From Kribbella sandramycini (GTDB lineage Bacteria; Actinomycetota; Actinomycetes; Propionibacteriales; Kribbellaceae), in assembly GCF_013131805.1 (NCBI RefSeq), contig NZ_JABJRC010000001.1:806001-870000 (forward strand): a stretch of 64,000 nucleotides of DNA, written 5' to 3'. Positions 38,979 through 49,113 of the stretch are shown piece after piece. The notes under the pieces were generated by a model. The model made no database searches, was not told the origin of the DNA, and worked only from the letters and a program-made list of their open reading frames with translations. Both the position numbers and the translations under genes were made by a program. Position 1 is the first letter of the stretch. Each line of letters starts with the position of its first letter.

Positions 38979-41900
38979 ACTCGGAGCACTCGTGCTTCCA
39001 GACGAAGTAGGCAACGAGCAGTCCGATGACCGCGGCGACGGCAGTAGTGCCGCCGGAGAGCCAGCCGAATCCAAGACCGAAGGCTGCGATGACGATCGCG
39101 CCGGACAGCGCCACGATGGCGCCCACACACCCCCAGTCCCGCTGCTTCTTGGCGCGCTTCTTCATCTTCTTACGGATCTTCTTGTACCGCTTGACCTTCT
39201 TCTTGACGCTGCGCATCTCCGACTTGCTGATTCCGCGGCTTCTACCACCGCCACGCTCGTGCAGGTTCTTACGACCGTCGAGGTCGTACCGGTTGACCGG
39301 GTCGGTCGGGTAGTTGTACGGGTTGGCGTTGCCGCCGCGCACTGGGTCCGTCGAGCCGAACCCGCCGGTGGCCGGGTTGTAGACCCGAGCGCCCATCAGG
39401 ATCAAACCGGTCGATGTCGTCGATCGCTGGTTCGCGCCGAGCCAGCCGTAGCTCGAGCGAGTCGCCGAGGCCGCCGCACCGCTCGCCACGCCGTACTCGT
39501 CGAAGTTCGACCACGAGTCGATACCGGTCGAGGTGGACTCCGGTGCCGGCACCGAGACGGTGGTGACGATGTCACCGTGCGGGTTGCCGAGTGGCAGGGC
39601 AGCGCCGTCCGCGGTCGCAGTCATTCCCAGTCCGGTGCCGAAGTCGACGTACCGCTCGACGCTGTTGCCCAGTGTCGTCCAGGTAGGACTGTCACTCTCA
39701 TCCGTGTAGTGGCTGACCGTGGTAGCCACGGTCGTTGTGTCGCCGGACGTCGTCACCGTCTCGATCGATCGCCGATCGGCCGCGTCGAGGGTGTACTCCG
39801 ATGTGACGTTCCCTGCGACCAACTTGCGGACAGCGTCGTTGTCGAAGTACGCGACCGTGATCCCCGTCGGAGTCCCCTTCGGCGTATCCGCACTCGGGAT
39901 CTCCAAGGTGCGTCCGAGTTGGTCGTACACATATCCGCCGGTGGCGTTCGCTCCCTTGACCGGCCGGTCGGCGGTGTCGAACGATCGGCTCACCGTGTTG
40001 CCGCCAGCAGTGGTGCACGCTCCATCGACACCTGAGGTGACCGAGTCCTGAGCGAGTCTGTTGTCGTTCCGGTCGTAGGTGTACGACCGGCTGACGCAGG
40101 GAGCAGCGCCCGGGTCGCCGAGATCCGCGCCAGGGCCTGCAGCGGTCCGGTCTTTCACGCCAACCAGCCGATTGGCATTGTCGTACTTGTAGGCGCGGTC
40201 GTACGGGTTGGCGTCACCCGGCGCGGTGCCGCCACCGTCCCCGGTGAACGCTGAACCGTCCGGAGTCCACTCGTGGGCCACGCGGCCGAGGACGTCGTTG
40301 TCCAAGGACCAGGCCAGCCAAGCGCCGTCCGGATCGATCGTCGTGTTTCCTTCCTCGTCCGTCGTGCTGACCTGGCCGGTGTAGCGCAGTCCGGTCGGCT
40401 CACCGGCGTTGTCGACCTCGTTGTACTGCTTGACGCCGCCCGGGAGTTTCTGCAGGACGGCGGCCGACCCAGGATCGTAGGCCACGCTGGAGGTCCAGGT
40501 GGATCCAGCAGTCGTGACATCCACCTTCGTCGTCAGACCACGACGCTCTTGGTTGCCGTTGGCATCGGAACCGTCGTAGGTGTAGGTCGTTGCCCCGTTC
40601 GCGTCGGTGACAGTTGCGATGTAGCCGGCCGCGTCGTAGGTCGTCGTGGTGGCCGACTCACCAGAGGGCTGATAAGAAACTCGGCGTCCCCAGCCGTCAT
40701 ACCCGGTCGTGATGGTTCCGCTCGTGGAGCCGTCGGCGTTCTTCGCCGTCACAACCGTCGGCAGCCCTGATCCGCCGTCATACGTCGTGATCTTCGCGGT
40801 GTTCGGCATCGAACCGGTGAGGCCGGTGACGGCCGTTGCTGTCGACTCCGGCCGCCCATCGGGCAGATACGTCGTCGTGATCGTCCGCGTGACAGCCCCG
40901 GAGGTCTGGCTGACCGTCTTGGGGAGCAGAAGGTACGAGTACCCGGACGTGACGCTGATCGGGAGGGTCGGCGTCGCACCGGACGCCGACGTCGGCTGGG
41001 CCGCCGGGTAGTCGCGACAGACCAGGCCCGCCCACTGCGGCTTGGCACCGCAGGCGGGGAAGGTCGAATTGGGAGCCACGGTGTAGTGGACGATTTTCGT
41101 CGTCCCCGCGTCGGCGCCGTTGGACGCCGGCTGCCGAAGCTCGACGACCCGGCGCTCCGCGTCGTAGCGGGTCACCCTGACGATGTCGCCCGGACTGCTC
41201 ACGCCGTCGGTATCGACGTCGGTCACCGTCCGGCCCGGCAAGCCCGATCCCCAGCCGTCCGCGTCGCCGGCGACCGGTGCCGTGTAGTCCGTCAGCGTCT
41301 GACCGGTGATCTCCAGATCTGTTCCGGTTCCGGGGTCGTAGGCGTACGTCGACGTCGTCGTCACGAGCCTGTACGGCAGGGACGTCGCCGGGTTGATGCC
41401 GCCGTTAGGAGCGCCCTGGTCGTACTTCGTCGCGGTGTGCGGGCGCACCCACGCCACCGTGCCGTCTTTCAGCGTCGCGTAGCGCGCCGGTCCGAAGGTG
41501 TCCGTCACCAGCGAACCTGCGGCTGTGACGACCGAGTCGCCCGTCGCGTTCTTGATGTCCGGGTTGTACCGCGTCACGGTGGCAAGCTGGTCGACGCTCG
41601 CACCGGCCGGCACGTTGCTGTCGATCACCATCCGCAGCGCGCGTTCGTCGAGTTCACGAACGGTGTTTCCGCTCTCGTCGTAGTCGGTCGCCGTGTACTG
41701 CCAAGCTCCCGCGCCGTAGTCAGCGGAGTTGACGGTGTAACCCGCCGCATCGGTGTACTGCAGGTCGGCGTACTGCCAGTCGGCGGCGCCCGGCGCCCCC
41801 GCCGGTTGATGGCCTGAAGCGAACACCGCGAAACCGTTGGTAGGCGGAGTCGTCTGGTTCCAGCGCGCCACCGACGTGGTGCTGAGATCCGGCAGACCTT

Positions 41901-44900
41901 CACCGGACAGCGGTACGTCATACACATACTTGCCCAGCGTCGCCGTGCCACCTGTCGGGTCTCCGGCTGGACGGTCTCGTGTCACCTTGTCGAGCTTCTG
42001 CCGGTCGTTGACCGTGACGTAGCTGAACTGGAACGGAACCTGGCCGGCAGGCTTCACCGATGCGAGGTCGTCACCGGCGCCCAGATAGGTGTAGTCGGTG
42101 GACAGGCCGGACCGCGGGTCGGTGACCTTGGTGAGCCGCGCGTTCCCGTCGTAGGCGTAGGTGGCGATCTTGATCGACTGCATTCCGGCCCCGCCTGGTT
42201 TGTCCGGGTTGTAGATGTCGAGCCAGGCGTCGGTCAGCCGGACTTGCGAACCGATCGTCGTGTAGGTGAAATGCAGTGCGCGACATCCGGCAGTCAGCCC
42301 GGCCAGCGGGTCCGCCGCGTTGTAAGCGCCACAGGTAACACCCGCAGGAGCGGGAGCCAGAACCCGGGTCACCCGGCCGGCACCGTCGTAGGAGTAAGTC
42401 GTCTTGGTCGCGACGCCAGGCTCCGAGACGCCACTCGGCCGGAAGATGCTCGTGGTGTTCGTCGCCGGAGCGGCACTGGGCAACCAAGTCGTGATGCTGC
42501 CGTCGTCTGCCGTGTAGGACACCAAGGTGTTCACACCGGATCCGGTGACCGTGAGCCGTGAACCGTCCTGCTCGCTTTCCTGATCGACCGGTACCCAGGT
42601 GCCGGTCTCGAACGCCGTCGTACGGCGCTTTCCGGACGGGGACTGGAAGCTCAGGCTCGTCCCGTCGCCGTCGACCAGGGACAGCGTGCCGTCGAGCCGG
42701 GTGGAGTCGATCACCTCGCGACCGGCCTCACCGCCGTCAGCGCCGTCGAACTGCGCCACCCATCCCGGGCCGAACGCTCCGGTGACCGGGTTGGCCGGGC
42801 CTTGGTAGGTCAGGTGCGATCTCGAGACGGACAGTTCGCCGCCGTAACCCGGGACGGAGACATCGGTCGCTTCGGTGTTGAACTCGCCGGTCCACAGGGC
42901 GACCTCGCCGGGCCCGGCGTCCGCGACCGGGAAGTTGCCGCCGAACGCGTGGGGCACGCGCTGCACCGTGGTACCCGGCGTCTGTGACCACGTGCACTGT
43001 TCGGTGTTGCTGTACTTGAAACACACCTGGACGTCGAGCTTCACCGGGATCCGGTTGTTCAGGTCGGTGGCCTGGATGCCCTCCAGATCCGGATCGGAGT
43101 CCAGGTTGACATCCTTCTTGGCATTGTTGGTGTCCCAGACAGTGCTGACCGCGACCCCGCCCGCGCCGTTGTCGACGACGGGCACCGCGACATCGTCGTT
43201 CCAGCCGACGAGATCGTCCGAGCCTCCATAACCCGAAACTCGCCATTTGACCTTCGCGGTCACGCCGGTCGCGGTGCCCTTCGGCGGACCGGCGGCGGTC
43301 ACGCGCACGGTGTCGGCGGTGGTGATCCGCGGGGACGCCGTCGGCGACGTCATGGTCGTCCCGCCCCAGCCGAGGGTGTGGTTGACGTTCGGGGACGACA
43401 GCCGGCCGGCGGGCGATTCGGCCTGAACGACGAGGCTGTGCAGGCCGGGCTTGTTCTTGGGGAAGGTGACCTGGTACTTCGCGACGGCCGGATCGCTGGA
43501 CGGCTTGATCTTGATCTGGCCTTCGGCGCCGCCGCTGAAGTTGGTCGGCGGGCGCTTGCCGTCGACGAACATCCGCAGGTAGCCGGGGGCGTTGAAGCCG
43601 ACGCCGGTCGCGGTGATCGTGCAGGTGACGTCCTCGGTCGGCGGATTGTCCTGCCAGGTGCCGCTCTGGTTGTACGGCGCTGGGCACGACACCACCGGTT
43701 GCGCCGGCTGAGCCGCACCGACGAGGACTCGGGTGAAGCTGGACCACGGCCCGTCGAGACGGCCGTCGTTGGCCTTGGCCCGCACGTAGATCGCCGTGTT
43801 GTCAGGCAGGTTGTTCGGCGGCTTGCAACCCGCGGTCGTCCCGGACGGATACACAGAGCCGGTGCAGGTCGCCTTCAGGCTGTCCGGGCCGACCGGCGAG
43901 GTGTGGAACTCGAAGATGTACTTGACCGTGTTGCCGTCCGGGTCGGTGGCCTTGGTCGCCGCCCAGGGGTTCAGGTACGGGGTGTAGAGGTAGCTCGGCC
44001 CGCCGGGCGCGGCATAGGAGACCGCGGACACGTATTCGGGTGCGGCGGGCTTGGCCGGCGGCCGATTCCAGACGATCGTGACGTACGGGTCGGCGACACC
44101 GGAGAACGAGTAGAACCGCTTCCATCCGTTGACATCGGCCTCGTTGCCCGCGGTCAGCGCGAGGCCGCCGGTCGGGTAGGACGCGGTCGACCACGCGCGA
44201 GCCAGCGAGGTCATCGGAATCGCGATGCGTCCGCCGGCGCAGCCGCTGGCGCCCTTCGCCGCCGATACCTGGCCGTAGACGCCGCCCAACGTGGGCTGGC
44301 TGGTCCAGCGGCTCGCGGTGGTGGCCGGCGTCGCCGACCGAACCTGCACGACGGTCGGCGTACAAGACACCGCGTGGTACTGCCACAGCGAGATCGACGC
44401 CGACAGAATGTCCTTGCCGGCGAAGGTCGAGGTGGCGAAGTTCATGAAGGTGCGGGCGGTGGCGGTGCCGTTCTTGCCGACGCGGAGGTCGACGGCGTCC
44501 GACTGGTCGGTGGTGACGCCGGACTGGACCCAGGTGTCGAAGGTCGATTTGAGCGTGCCGGAGACGTACGTCGGGTCGACGGTGATCGGGAAGACGCGGG
44601 CGGGGTCCATGAACCATTCCGCGTCCGGCGCGATCACCAGCGTGGCCTTGCCACGCGCTGCTTGCTCGACGGTCACTTTCACGACGGTCTTGTTGATCGG
44701 ATCACCGGTGGCCGGGTCCGTCGCCGAATCCCACATCAGGCTGACCGGGATCCGGGAACGGACGGCGTGCTTCGCGTCGACGAACTCGATCGAGCCATCC
44801 TTCGCGGTCCGCGCGGTCAGGCCCTTGGTCCGCAGTGGGAACCGCCAGACCGGCGCTGTCCGCGGGCGGGTCTTGACGACGAAGTCCGTCTCGAAACCGT

Positions 44901-45480
44901 TGCGTCGGGCATCTACTGTCAGATCGACGCCGGGCTGGACCTCCGAATAGGTGGCCTTCGTTCCGTCGATCGTCGGTTCGGGCAGCCGGAACGGCGCGAT
45001 CCACTCCACGGGGTCGCCGTTCGACGCGGCGGCCGACGCGAACACGCCGCCGGTCGCGCCACTGCGTTTGCCCAGCCGCAGACCGAGCTTGTGCCCCCTC
45101 GGGGTCACCGTACCGTCGGCGTGCTTGGCCAGATTCAGGTCGATCTGCTGCCAGCGACCGGCGGCCGTCTTGAAGCGGACCGGCACCGCATGGGCCTCGG
45201 TCGTCATGGTGCCGTCCGGGTTGGCCCAGGTCGTGGCGGTTTCCGTTCGCATCGAACTCACCTCCACCCGCTCGCCCTGTGAGCGGGCCGTCACGGCGGC
45301 AGAGACCACGTCGGGTCGCTCCGCCACCTTCGCGACCGGTGGCGGAGGCACGACCGGCGCGGCGTCCGCGGTTTGGCGGGCTTCGAGGCCGGTGAGCATC
45401 AGGGTGAAGGCCGTCACCGCGGCCACCATTCGGGGAAAGCGCTGCACGCGGGCGCGCTGAGAACGATCCAGGACGAACAA
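38968..45480 (-). CDS. Secreted RHS-repeat protein, possible polymorphic toxin
   Basis: 2170-aa exported protein. Signal peptide in the first 40 residues (MVAAVTAFTLMLTGLEA), a DNRLRE-like domain at about 310-460, Ig/Fn3-like region to about 850, a DUF6531-type start (GGELSVSRSH) near 880, many RHS/YD repeats at about 990-1990 and the RHS-associated core ending NRYDLDGR near 2070. The final 100 residues differ: a strongly cationic segment with 18 Lys/Arg in 30 residues, then two hydrophobic helices (about 2117-2140, 2145-2162). TTG start at 45480 behind GGGAG; a GTG at 45447 is an alternative. It overlaps a small membrane-protein gene. Confidence 0.9.
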   Translation of the reverse strand: MFVLDRSQRARVQRFPRMVAAVTAFTLMLTGLEARQTADAAPVVPPPPVAKVAERPDVVSAAVTARSQGERVEVSSMRTETATTWANPDGTMTTEAHAVPVRFKTAAGRWQQIDLNLAKHADGTVTPRGHKLGLRLGKRSGATGGVFASAAASNGDPVEWIAPFRLPEPTIDGTKATYSEVQPGVDLTVDARRNGFETDFVVKTRPRTAPVWRFPLRTKGLTARTAKDGSIEFVDAKHAVRSRIPVSLMWDSATDPATGDPINKTVVKVTVEQAARGKATLVIAPDAEWFMDPARVFPITVDPTYVSGTLKSTFDTWVQSGVTTDQSDAVDLRVGKNGTATARTFMNFATSTFAGKDILSASISLWQYHAVSCTPTVVQVRSATPATTASRWTSQPTLGGVYGQVSAAKGASGCAGGRIAIPMTSLARAWSTASYPTGGLALTAGNEADVNGWKRFYSFSGVADPYVTIVWNRPPAKPAAPEYVSAVSYAAPGGPSYLYTPYLNPWAATKATDPDGNTVKYIFEFHTSPVGPDSLKATCTGSVYPSGTTAGCKPPNNLPDNTAIYVRAKANDGRLDGPWSSFTRVLVGAAQPAQPVVSCPAPYNQSGTWQDNPPTEDVTCTITATGVGFNAPGYLRMFVDGKRPPTNFSGGAEGQIKIKPSSDPAVAKYQVTFPKNKPGLHSLVVQAESPAGRLSSPNVNHTLGWGGTTMTSPTASPRITTADTVRVTAAGPPKGTATGVTAKVKWRVSGYGGSDDLVGWNDDVAVPVVDNGAGGVAVSTVWDTNNAKKDVNLDSDPDLEGIQATDLNNRIPVKLDVQVCFKYSNTEQCTWSQTPGTTVQRVPHAFGGNFPVADAGPGEVALWTGEFNTEATDVSVPGYGGELSVSRSHLTYQGPANPVTGAFGPGWVAQFDGADGGEAGREVIDSTRLDGTLSLVDGDGTSLSFQSPSGKRRTTAFETGTWVPVDQESEQDGSRLTVTGSGVNTLVSYTADDGSITTWLPSAAPATNTTSIFRPSGVSEPGVATKTTYSYDGAGRVTRVLAPAPAGVTCGAYNAADPLAGLTAGCRALHFTYTTIGSQVRLTDAWLDIYNPDKPGGAGMQSIKIATYAYDGNARLTKVTDPRSGLSTDYTYLGAGDDLASVKPAGQVPFQFSYVTVNDRQKLDKVTRDRPAGDPTGGTATLGKYVYDVPLSGEGLPDLSTTSVARWNQTTPPTNGFAVFASGHQPAGAPGAADWQYADLQYTDAAGYTVNSADYGAGAWQYTATDYDESGNTVRELDERALRMVIDSNVPAGASVDQLATVTRYNPDIKNATGDSVVTAAGSLVTDTFGPARYATLKDGTVAWVRPHTATKYDQGAPNGGINPATSLPYRLVTTTSTYAYDPGTGTDLEITGQTLTDYTAPVAGDADGWGSGLPGRTVTDVDTDGVSSPGDIVRVTRYDAERRVVELRQPASNGADAGTTKIVHYTVAPNSTFPACGAKPQWAGLVCRDYPAAQPTSASGATPTLPISVTSGYSYLLLPKTVSQTSGAVTRTITTTYLPDGRPESTATAVTGLTGSMPNTAKITTYDGGSGLPTVVTAKNADGSTSGTITTGYDGWGRRVSYQPSGESATTTTYDAAGYIATVTDANGATTYTYDGSDANGNQERRGLTTKVDVTTAGSTWTSSVAYDPGSAAVLQKLPGGVKQYNEVDNAGEPTGLRYTGQVSTTDEEGNTTIDPDGAWLAWSLDNDVLGRVAHEWTPDGSAFTGDGGGTAPGDANPYDRAYKYDNANRLVGVKDRTAAGPGADLGDPGAAPCVSRSYTYDRNDNRLAQDSVTSGVDGACTTAGGNTVSRSFDTADRPVKGANATGGYVYDQLGRTLEIPSADTPKGTPTGITVAYFDNDAVRKLVAGNVTSEYTLDAADRRSIETVTTSGDTTTVATTVSHYTDESDSPTWTTLGNSVERYVDFGTGLGMTATADGAALPLGNPHGDIVTTVSVPAPESTSTGIDSWSNFDEYGVASGAAASATRSSYGWLGANQRSTTSTGLILMGARVYNPATGGFGSTDPVRGGNANPYNYPTDPVNRYDLDGRKNLHERGGGRSRGISKSEMRSVKKKVKRYKKIRKKMKKRAKKQRDWGCVGAIVALSGAIVIAAFGLGFGWLSGGTTAVAAVIGLLVAYFVWKHECSEYGA

Positions 45481-45594
45481 AGAGACTCCCAGGTCGGGCA
45501 GGCCAAGGGACGGACGCCCGGCGAACGGAGGTTCGACGAGCGGGCCAGCACCCGCGACATCGACCGACGGTCAGGGCCCGTTACGGGAATTGCA

Positions 45595-46824
45595 TCAAGT
45601 TGCAGAGTTCGTTGACAGGTTGGGTTGTGGGCGGTTAGAACGCGCCCACGCGATGGCGAGGAGGAGGGCGGCGGCGGTGCCGGTGAGGCCGAAGGCGCCG
45701 ATGGCGGTGGCGGGGTTGGTGGCGTCGGAGAGGAGGCCGGCGGCGAGCGGGCTGAGACCGGTGGCGGAGGTGAGTCCGGAGTTGGAGATGCCGATGGCCT
45801 GGCCGCGGCGGGCGTCGGGGAGGCGCAGGGTCATCGCCGTGGTGGTCTGCATGACGACGATCGTGCCGAAGGCGCCGGCGACGGTGAAAAGGATGAGCGA
45901 GGCAACTATTCCGGGACGCAGGAGGCAGAGGGCGACGGGGACGGCAGCGGCGATGGTGAGTGGGCCGAGGAGGGCCGGGCGGCGGGCCTCGGGGACGTAC
46001 TTGCTGAAGAGGAAGGCGCCGACGACGCTGCCGAGCGGGTCGGCGGCGAGGATCAGGCCGACGGTGACAGAGCCGCCGCCGAACAGGGCGGCGTACGGGG
46101 CGGCCATCCCTTCGTAGACGGCGACGAGGGCCATCAGCCAGAGCATCAGGACGAGTGTGCGCATCCCGCGGTCGGCGAACAGGAGACCCCAGACCTCGCG
46201 GCTGTTTCGGCGTCCGCCGGGGGTTTCGGTGGCGGCCGCGGCCGGGCGGGGCTGGAGGCGCAGGCGGATCAGGAGCGCGGAGCCGAAGAAGGTGAGCGCG
46301 TCGAGGAGCAGTACGACGTACGGGTTGAAGACCGCGATGAGCAGACCGCCACCGGCGAAACCGGCCATCTGGGCGGACTGGATGGTGATGCTGCGGATCG
46401 CCATCCCGGTGCTGAACCGATGCTCGCCGAGGACGTCGGGCAGCAGCGCGACCTGGGCCGACTTGAAGACCGGTTGCAGCAGCGACACGATCCCGACCAG
46501 CACGCAGAGCGACCAGAACGGCATCCCGGGGATCGCGACCAGCAGGATCAGGCAGCCGCGGAGCCCGTCGATCCACAGGATCAGCTCGCGGCGCGGGAAC
46601 CGGTCGGCCAGGCCCGAGAGGAAGAGGCCGCCGAGCAGCGACGGGACGAACGTCAGCGCATAGGTGAGCCCGGTCAGCGCGGCCGACCCGGTGTCGGCGA
46701 AAACCAGCACCGACAGGGCGACCCGCGCCAACTGGTCCCCCGCGACCGACTGCAGTTCGGCCAGCCACATCGCCCGGAATTCCGGGACCTTGAACACGTC
46801 CTTGTACGTCACGCCGGCGGCCAT
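45595..46824 (-). CDS. MFS transporter
   Basis: 409-aa major facilitator with 12 helices, of the MFS_3/enterobactin-exporter-like kind. FLSGLADRFPRRELILWIDG is the motif-A region and LRLPDARRGQAIGISNSG a matching loop in the second half. The substrate is unknown. It lies upstream of the RHS gene on the same strand with a 114-nt gap containing only a weak hairpin (GCGGG/CCCGC), so a link to RHS export cannot be claimed. Confidence 0.88.
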   Translation of the reverse strand: MAAGVTYKDVFKVPEFRAMWLAELQSVAGDQLARVALSVLVFADTGSAALTGLTYALTFVPSLLGGLFLSGLADRFPRRELILWIDGLRGCLILLVAIPGMPFWSLCVLVGIVSLLQPVFKSAQVALLPDVLGEHRFSTGMAIRSITIQSAQMAGFAGGGLLIAVFNPYVVLLLDALTFFGSALLIRLRLQPRPAAAATETPGGRRNSREVWGLLFADRGMRTLVLMLWLMALVAVYEGMAAPYAALFGGGSVTVGLILAADPLGSVVGAFLFSKYVPEARRPALLGPLTIAAAVPVALCLLRPGIVASLILFTVAGAFGTIVVMQTTTAMTLRLPDARRGQAIGISNSGLTSATGLSPLAAGLLSDATNPATAIGAFGLTGTAAALLLAIAWARSNRPQPNLSTNSAT

Positions 46825-46966
46825 GCACGCGACCCTAGGCCGGTGGCGGTGCCTGCCGAACAGTATTCGGATCTGGTGGAAAGGTCGTCACGCGGAACTT
46901 CCGGTCGTTACCGACAGTTGTGCTCTAGGGGAATTCGGGGGTCGGTGACGAGTCAGGAGATGGGCG

Positions 46967-47869
46967 ATGAGCAAGCGGGTCGAGCAGAAGGCTCAGGCGC
47001 GTGAGCGGGTTGCGGCGCTGCGGAAGCAGCAGCAGGCGGCGGAGCGGCGGAAGCGGCTGCTGATCGCGGTCGGCGCGGTCGTGGCCGTGGTGGCAGTGGT
47101 CGGCGGGCTCGTGGTGATCAAACTCGCGGGCGGCGACTCGAAGACCGCGACCGGTCCGTCCGGAACCGCCGACGCGCAGATCGTCGGCGCGCTCGGCTCG
47201 ATCCCGGCCGAGACCTTCGCGAAGGTCGGCAGCGACGACGTCCAGGCGGCGCCGTCCACGATCACGGCCCCGCCGCTGACCGCCGACGGTAAGCCGAAGG
47301 TGCTCTACATCGGCGCCGAGTTCTGCCCGTTCTGCGCCGCCGAGCGCTGGCCGGTCTCCGTTGCGCTCTCCCGGTTCGGGACGTTCAGCAACCTCGGCAC
47401 GACGCACTCCGCGGCCGACGACGTCTACCCGAACACCCCGACGCTGTCGTACCACGGCGCGAAGTACACGAGTCAGTACCTGTCGTTCACCGGCCTGGAG
47501 ACCACGACGAACGAGAAGGTGAACGGGCAGTACGAGCCGCTCGACACCCCGAGCGCCGAGGACCAGAAGACATTCGACACCTACAACAAACCGCCGTACG
47601 TGCAGAGCGGCGGCTCGATCCCGTTCGTCGATCTCGGCGGCAAGTTCGTGATGTCCGGCGCGTCGCTGAGCCCCGAGCTGCTGGCCGGTAAGACGCAGTC
47701 CGAGATCGCCAACGCGCTGAAAGACCCGTCGGACCCGATCGCCAAGGCCGTCGACGGCTCGGCCAACGTCTATACCGCAGCCTTCTGCCAGCTGACCAAC
47801 AACCAGCCGGCCGACGTCTGCAGCACCGACGCCGTCAAGGCCGCCGCCGGCAAACTCGGCAAGAGCTGA
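46967..47869 (+). CDS. DUF929 thioredoxin-like membrane-anchored protein
   Basis: 300-aa protein. Basic N-terminus with a short coiled segment ([25 protein letters not shown]), one helix at about 30-52, then an extracytoplasmic thioredoxin-like domain with the redox motif CPFC in [16 protein letters not shown] and a cis-Pro region [10 protein letters not shown]. It matches DUF929. Two later Cys (AAFC, ADVC) may pair. The next gene, overlapping by one base, encodes a VKOR-type oxidase, so the pair probably forms a disulfide-bond system outside the membrane. ATG at 46967 with GGAG upstream. Confidence 0.88.
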   Translation: MSKRVEQKAQARERVAALRKQQQAAERRKRLLIAVGAVVAVVAVVGGLVVIKLAGGDSKTATGPSGTADAQIVGALGSIPAETFAKVGSDDVQAAPSTITAPPLTADGKPKVLYIGAEFCPFCAAERWPVSVALSRFGTFSNLGTTHSAADDVYPNTPTLSYHGAKYTSQYLSFTGLETTTNEKVNGQYEPLDTPSAEDQKTFDTYNKPPYVQSGGSIPFVDLGGKFVMSGASLSPELLAGKTQSEIANALKDPSDPIAKAVDGSANVYTAAFCQLTNNQPADVCSTDAVKAAAGKLGKS

Positions 47870-48315
47870 TGCGCAAACCGCTCGGTGTGATCCCCTGGCT
47901 GGTCCTCACGCTCTCGGTCCTCGGCGTCGTCGTCTCGGCGTACCTCACCTACGAGCACTTCACCGCCGGGACGACGCTCGCCTGCCCGGAGACCGGCGTC
48001 GTCAACTGCATGAAGGTCACCTCGTCGAAGTATTCCGAGCTGCTCGGCATCCCGGTCGCCGTCCTCGGCCTGCTGTTCTTCGTCGGGATGACGGCGCTGT
48101 CGCTCCCGGCGCTGTGGCGGACGCCGTCCCCCTGGCCGAGCCGCCTGCGCCTGGCCGGCGTCGTGACCGGGGTCGTCTTCGTGCTGTACCTGGTGTGGGC
48201 CGAGCTCTTCCGCATCAACGCGATCTGCCTGTGGTGCACCGTCGTCCACGGCCTCACGCTCGTCTTGTTCGCCCTGGTCGTCATCCGCATCGCCCTTCCC
48301 CCGTTGGAAGACTGA
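47869..48315 (+). CDS. Vitamin K epoxide reductase (VKOR)-family quinone oxidoreductase
   Basis: 148-aa membrane protein with four to five helices. The quinone-proximal CxxC is CLWC (about residue 121), and the loop cysteines are in LACPETGVVNCMKV with the conserved Ser of the SSKYS segment. VKOR homologs reoxidise DsbA-like partners using quinones, replacing DsbB. Its ATG overlaps the DUF929 stop by one base (TGATG), making that protein the likely partner. Confidence 0.93.
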   Translation: MRKPLGVIPWLVLTLSVLGVVVSAYLTYEHFTAGTTLACPETGVVNCMKVTSSKYSELLGIPVAVLGLLFFVGMTALSLPALWRTPSPWPSRLRLAGVVTGVVFVLYLVWAELFRINAICLWCTVVHGLTLVLFALVVIRIALPPLED

Positions 48316-48335
48316 CTGCATCAACCTGCAACCTC

Positions 48336-48375
48336 ACCCGGGCGGCGCAGCGGCTGAGCGGCCCGCCGTCCGGGT
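48336..48375. terminator. Hairpin after the DUF929-VKOR operon
   Basis: ACCCGGGCGGC (48336-48346) pairs with GCCGTCCGGGT (48365-48375), one G-U wobble, 18-nt loop. It lies 21 nt after the VKOR stop and just before the next GTG; no U run is present. Confidence 0.45.
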
Positions 48376-48387
48376 AGGTTCGAGGGT

Positions 48388-49113
48388 GTGGACGCCGTAC
48401 TGGTCGTGACTGCGATGCCGTTGTCCGAGGCCGCACGCTCCGAGCTGAGCGACACCCTCGGCGACGGCTATCTGGTCGTGGACATCAAGGAGGCGCCGCC
48501 GACCGCCAACATCTTGTTGACTCCGGTCGTCAGCGGGCAGTTGCTCGGCTCGCTCCGCGCGATGTTCCCCGAGGCCCGCATCCTCTTCACCGAACTGCAC
48601 GACGACGGCCACGGCATCAGCCTGGAAGGGCCACTCGCGCGGATCGTGGCCCGCGGGCCTGACGGGTACTACGTCGCCGACGCCCTCGAAGCCCTGGCCC
48701 CCGTCGTCCAGTCGGAGTCCCGGCTCCAACTCACCGGCAGCTCCCGCCGCAATCCCCCACGCCTGGCTCTGGCTGCCCCCACCCCGGTTGATTCAGCCAT
48801 CGCGGCGCCCGCTGAGTCCGCCGGCATCATCTGGCTCACCTCACCCGCCGCCCCACCCGGGCGGGCCCTCGACCTGCACGCGATCGACAACCTGGTCGCC
48901 CAAGTTCTCAACACGGCCACCCCACGCGACGACCTGCTCTGGGCCGCCATCGCCGTCGAGTGCGCCCTCCGGCTTCTGTCGAGCGGCGAAGGCAACGTGC
49001 TCATCGACGTCACCGACCTGCCCGCGCCAGTCCTCGCCGAACTCCAGATTCGCGTCATGAGTGAGTCCGTCCCCCACATGTCGTGGCCGCCGGACGCTAC
49101 GCCTCGTCGATGA
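48388..49113 (+). CDS. Hypothetical protein, 241 aa
   Basis: I do not recognise this protein. Residues 1-110 alternate hydrophobic strands and helices (VLVVTAMP, GYLVVDIKEAP, RILFTELHDDGHG), suggesting a soluble alpha/beta domain; a Pro/Ala-rich linker (about 120-150) leads to a mostly helical C-terminal part (LDLHAIDNLVAQVLNTATPRDDLLWAAIAVECALRLL). No signal peptide or catalytic motif is evident. GTG start at 48388. Its 3' end overlaps the convergent gene by 17 nt. Confidence 0.6.
   Translation: MDAVLVVTAMPLSEAARSELSDTLGDGYLVVDIKEAPPTANILLTPVVSGQLLGSLRAMFPEARILFTELHDDGHGISLEGPLARIVARGPDGYYVADALEALAPVVQSESRLQLTGSSRRNPPRLALAAPTPVDSAIAAPAESAGIIWLTSPAAPPGRALDLHAIDNLVAQVLNTATPRDDLLWAAIAVECALRLLSSGEGNVLIDVTDLPAPVLAELQIRVMSESVPHMSWPPDATPRR

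Noticed and set aside
43378..45282. 634-aa + strand frame opposite the RHS N-terminus
   Set aside because: Antisense shadow of a gene with a signal peptide and recognised domains.
45481..45594. A terminator separating the MFS gene from the RHS gene
   Set aside because: Only a 5-bp GCGGG/CCCGC hairpin is visible, too weak to call.
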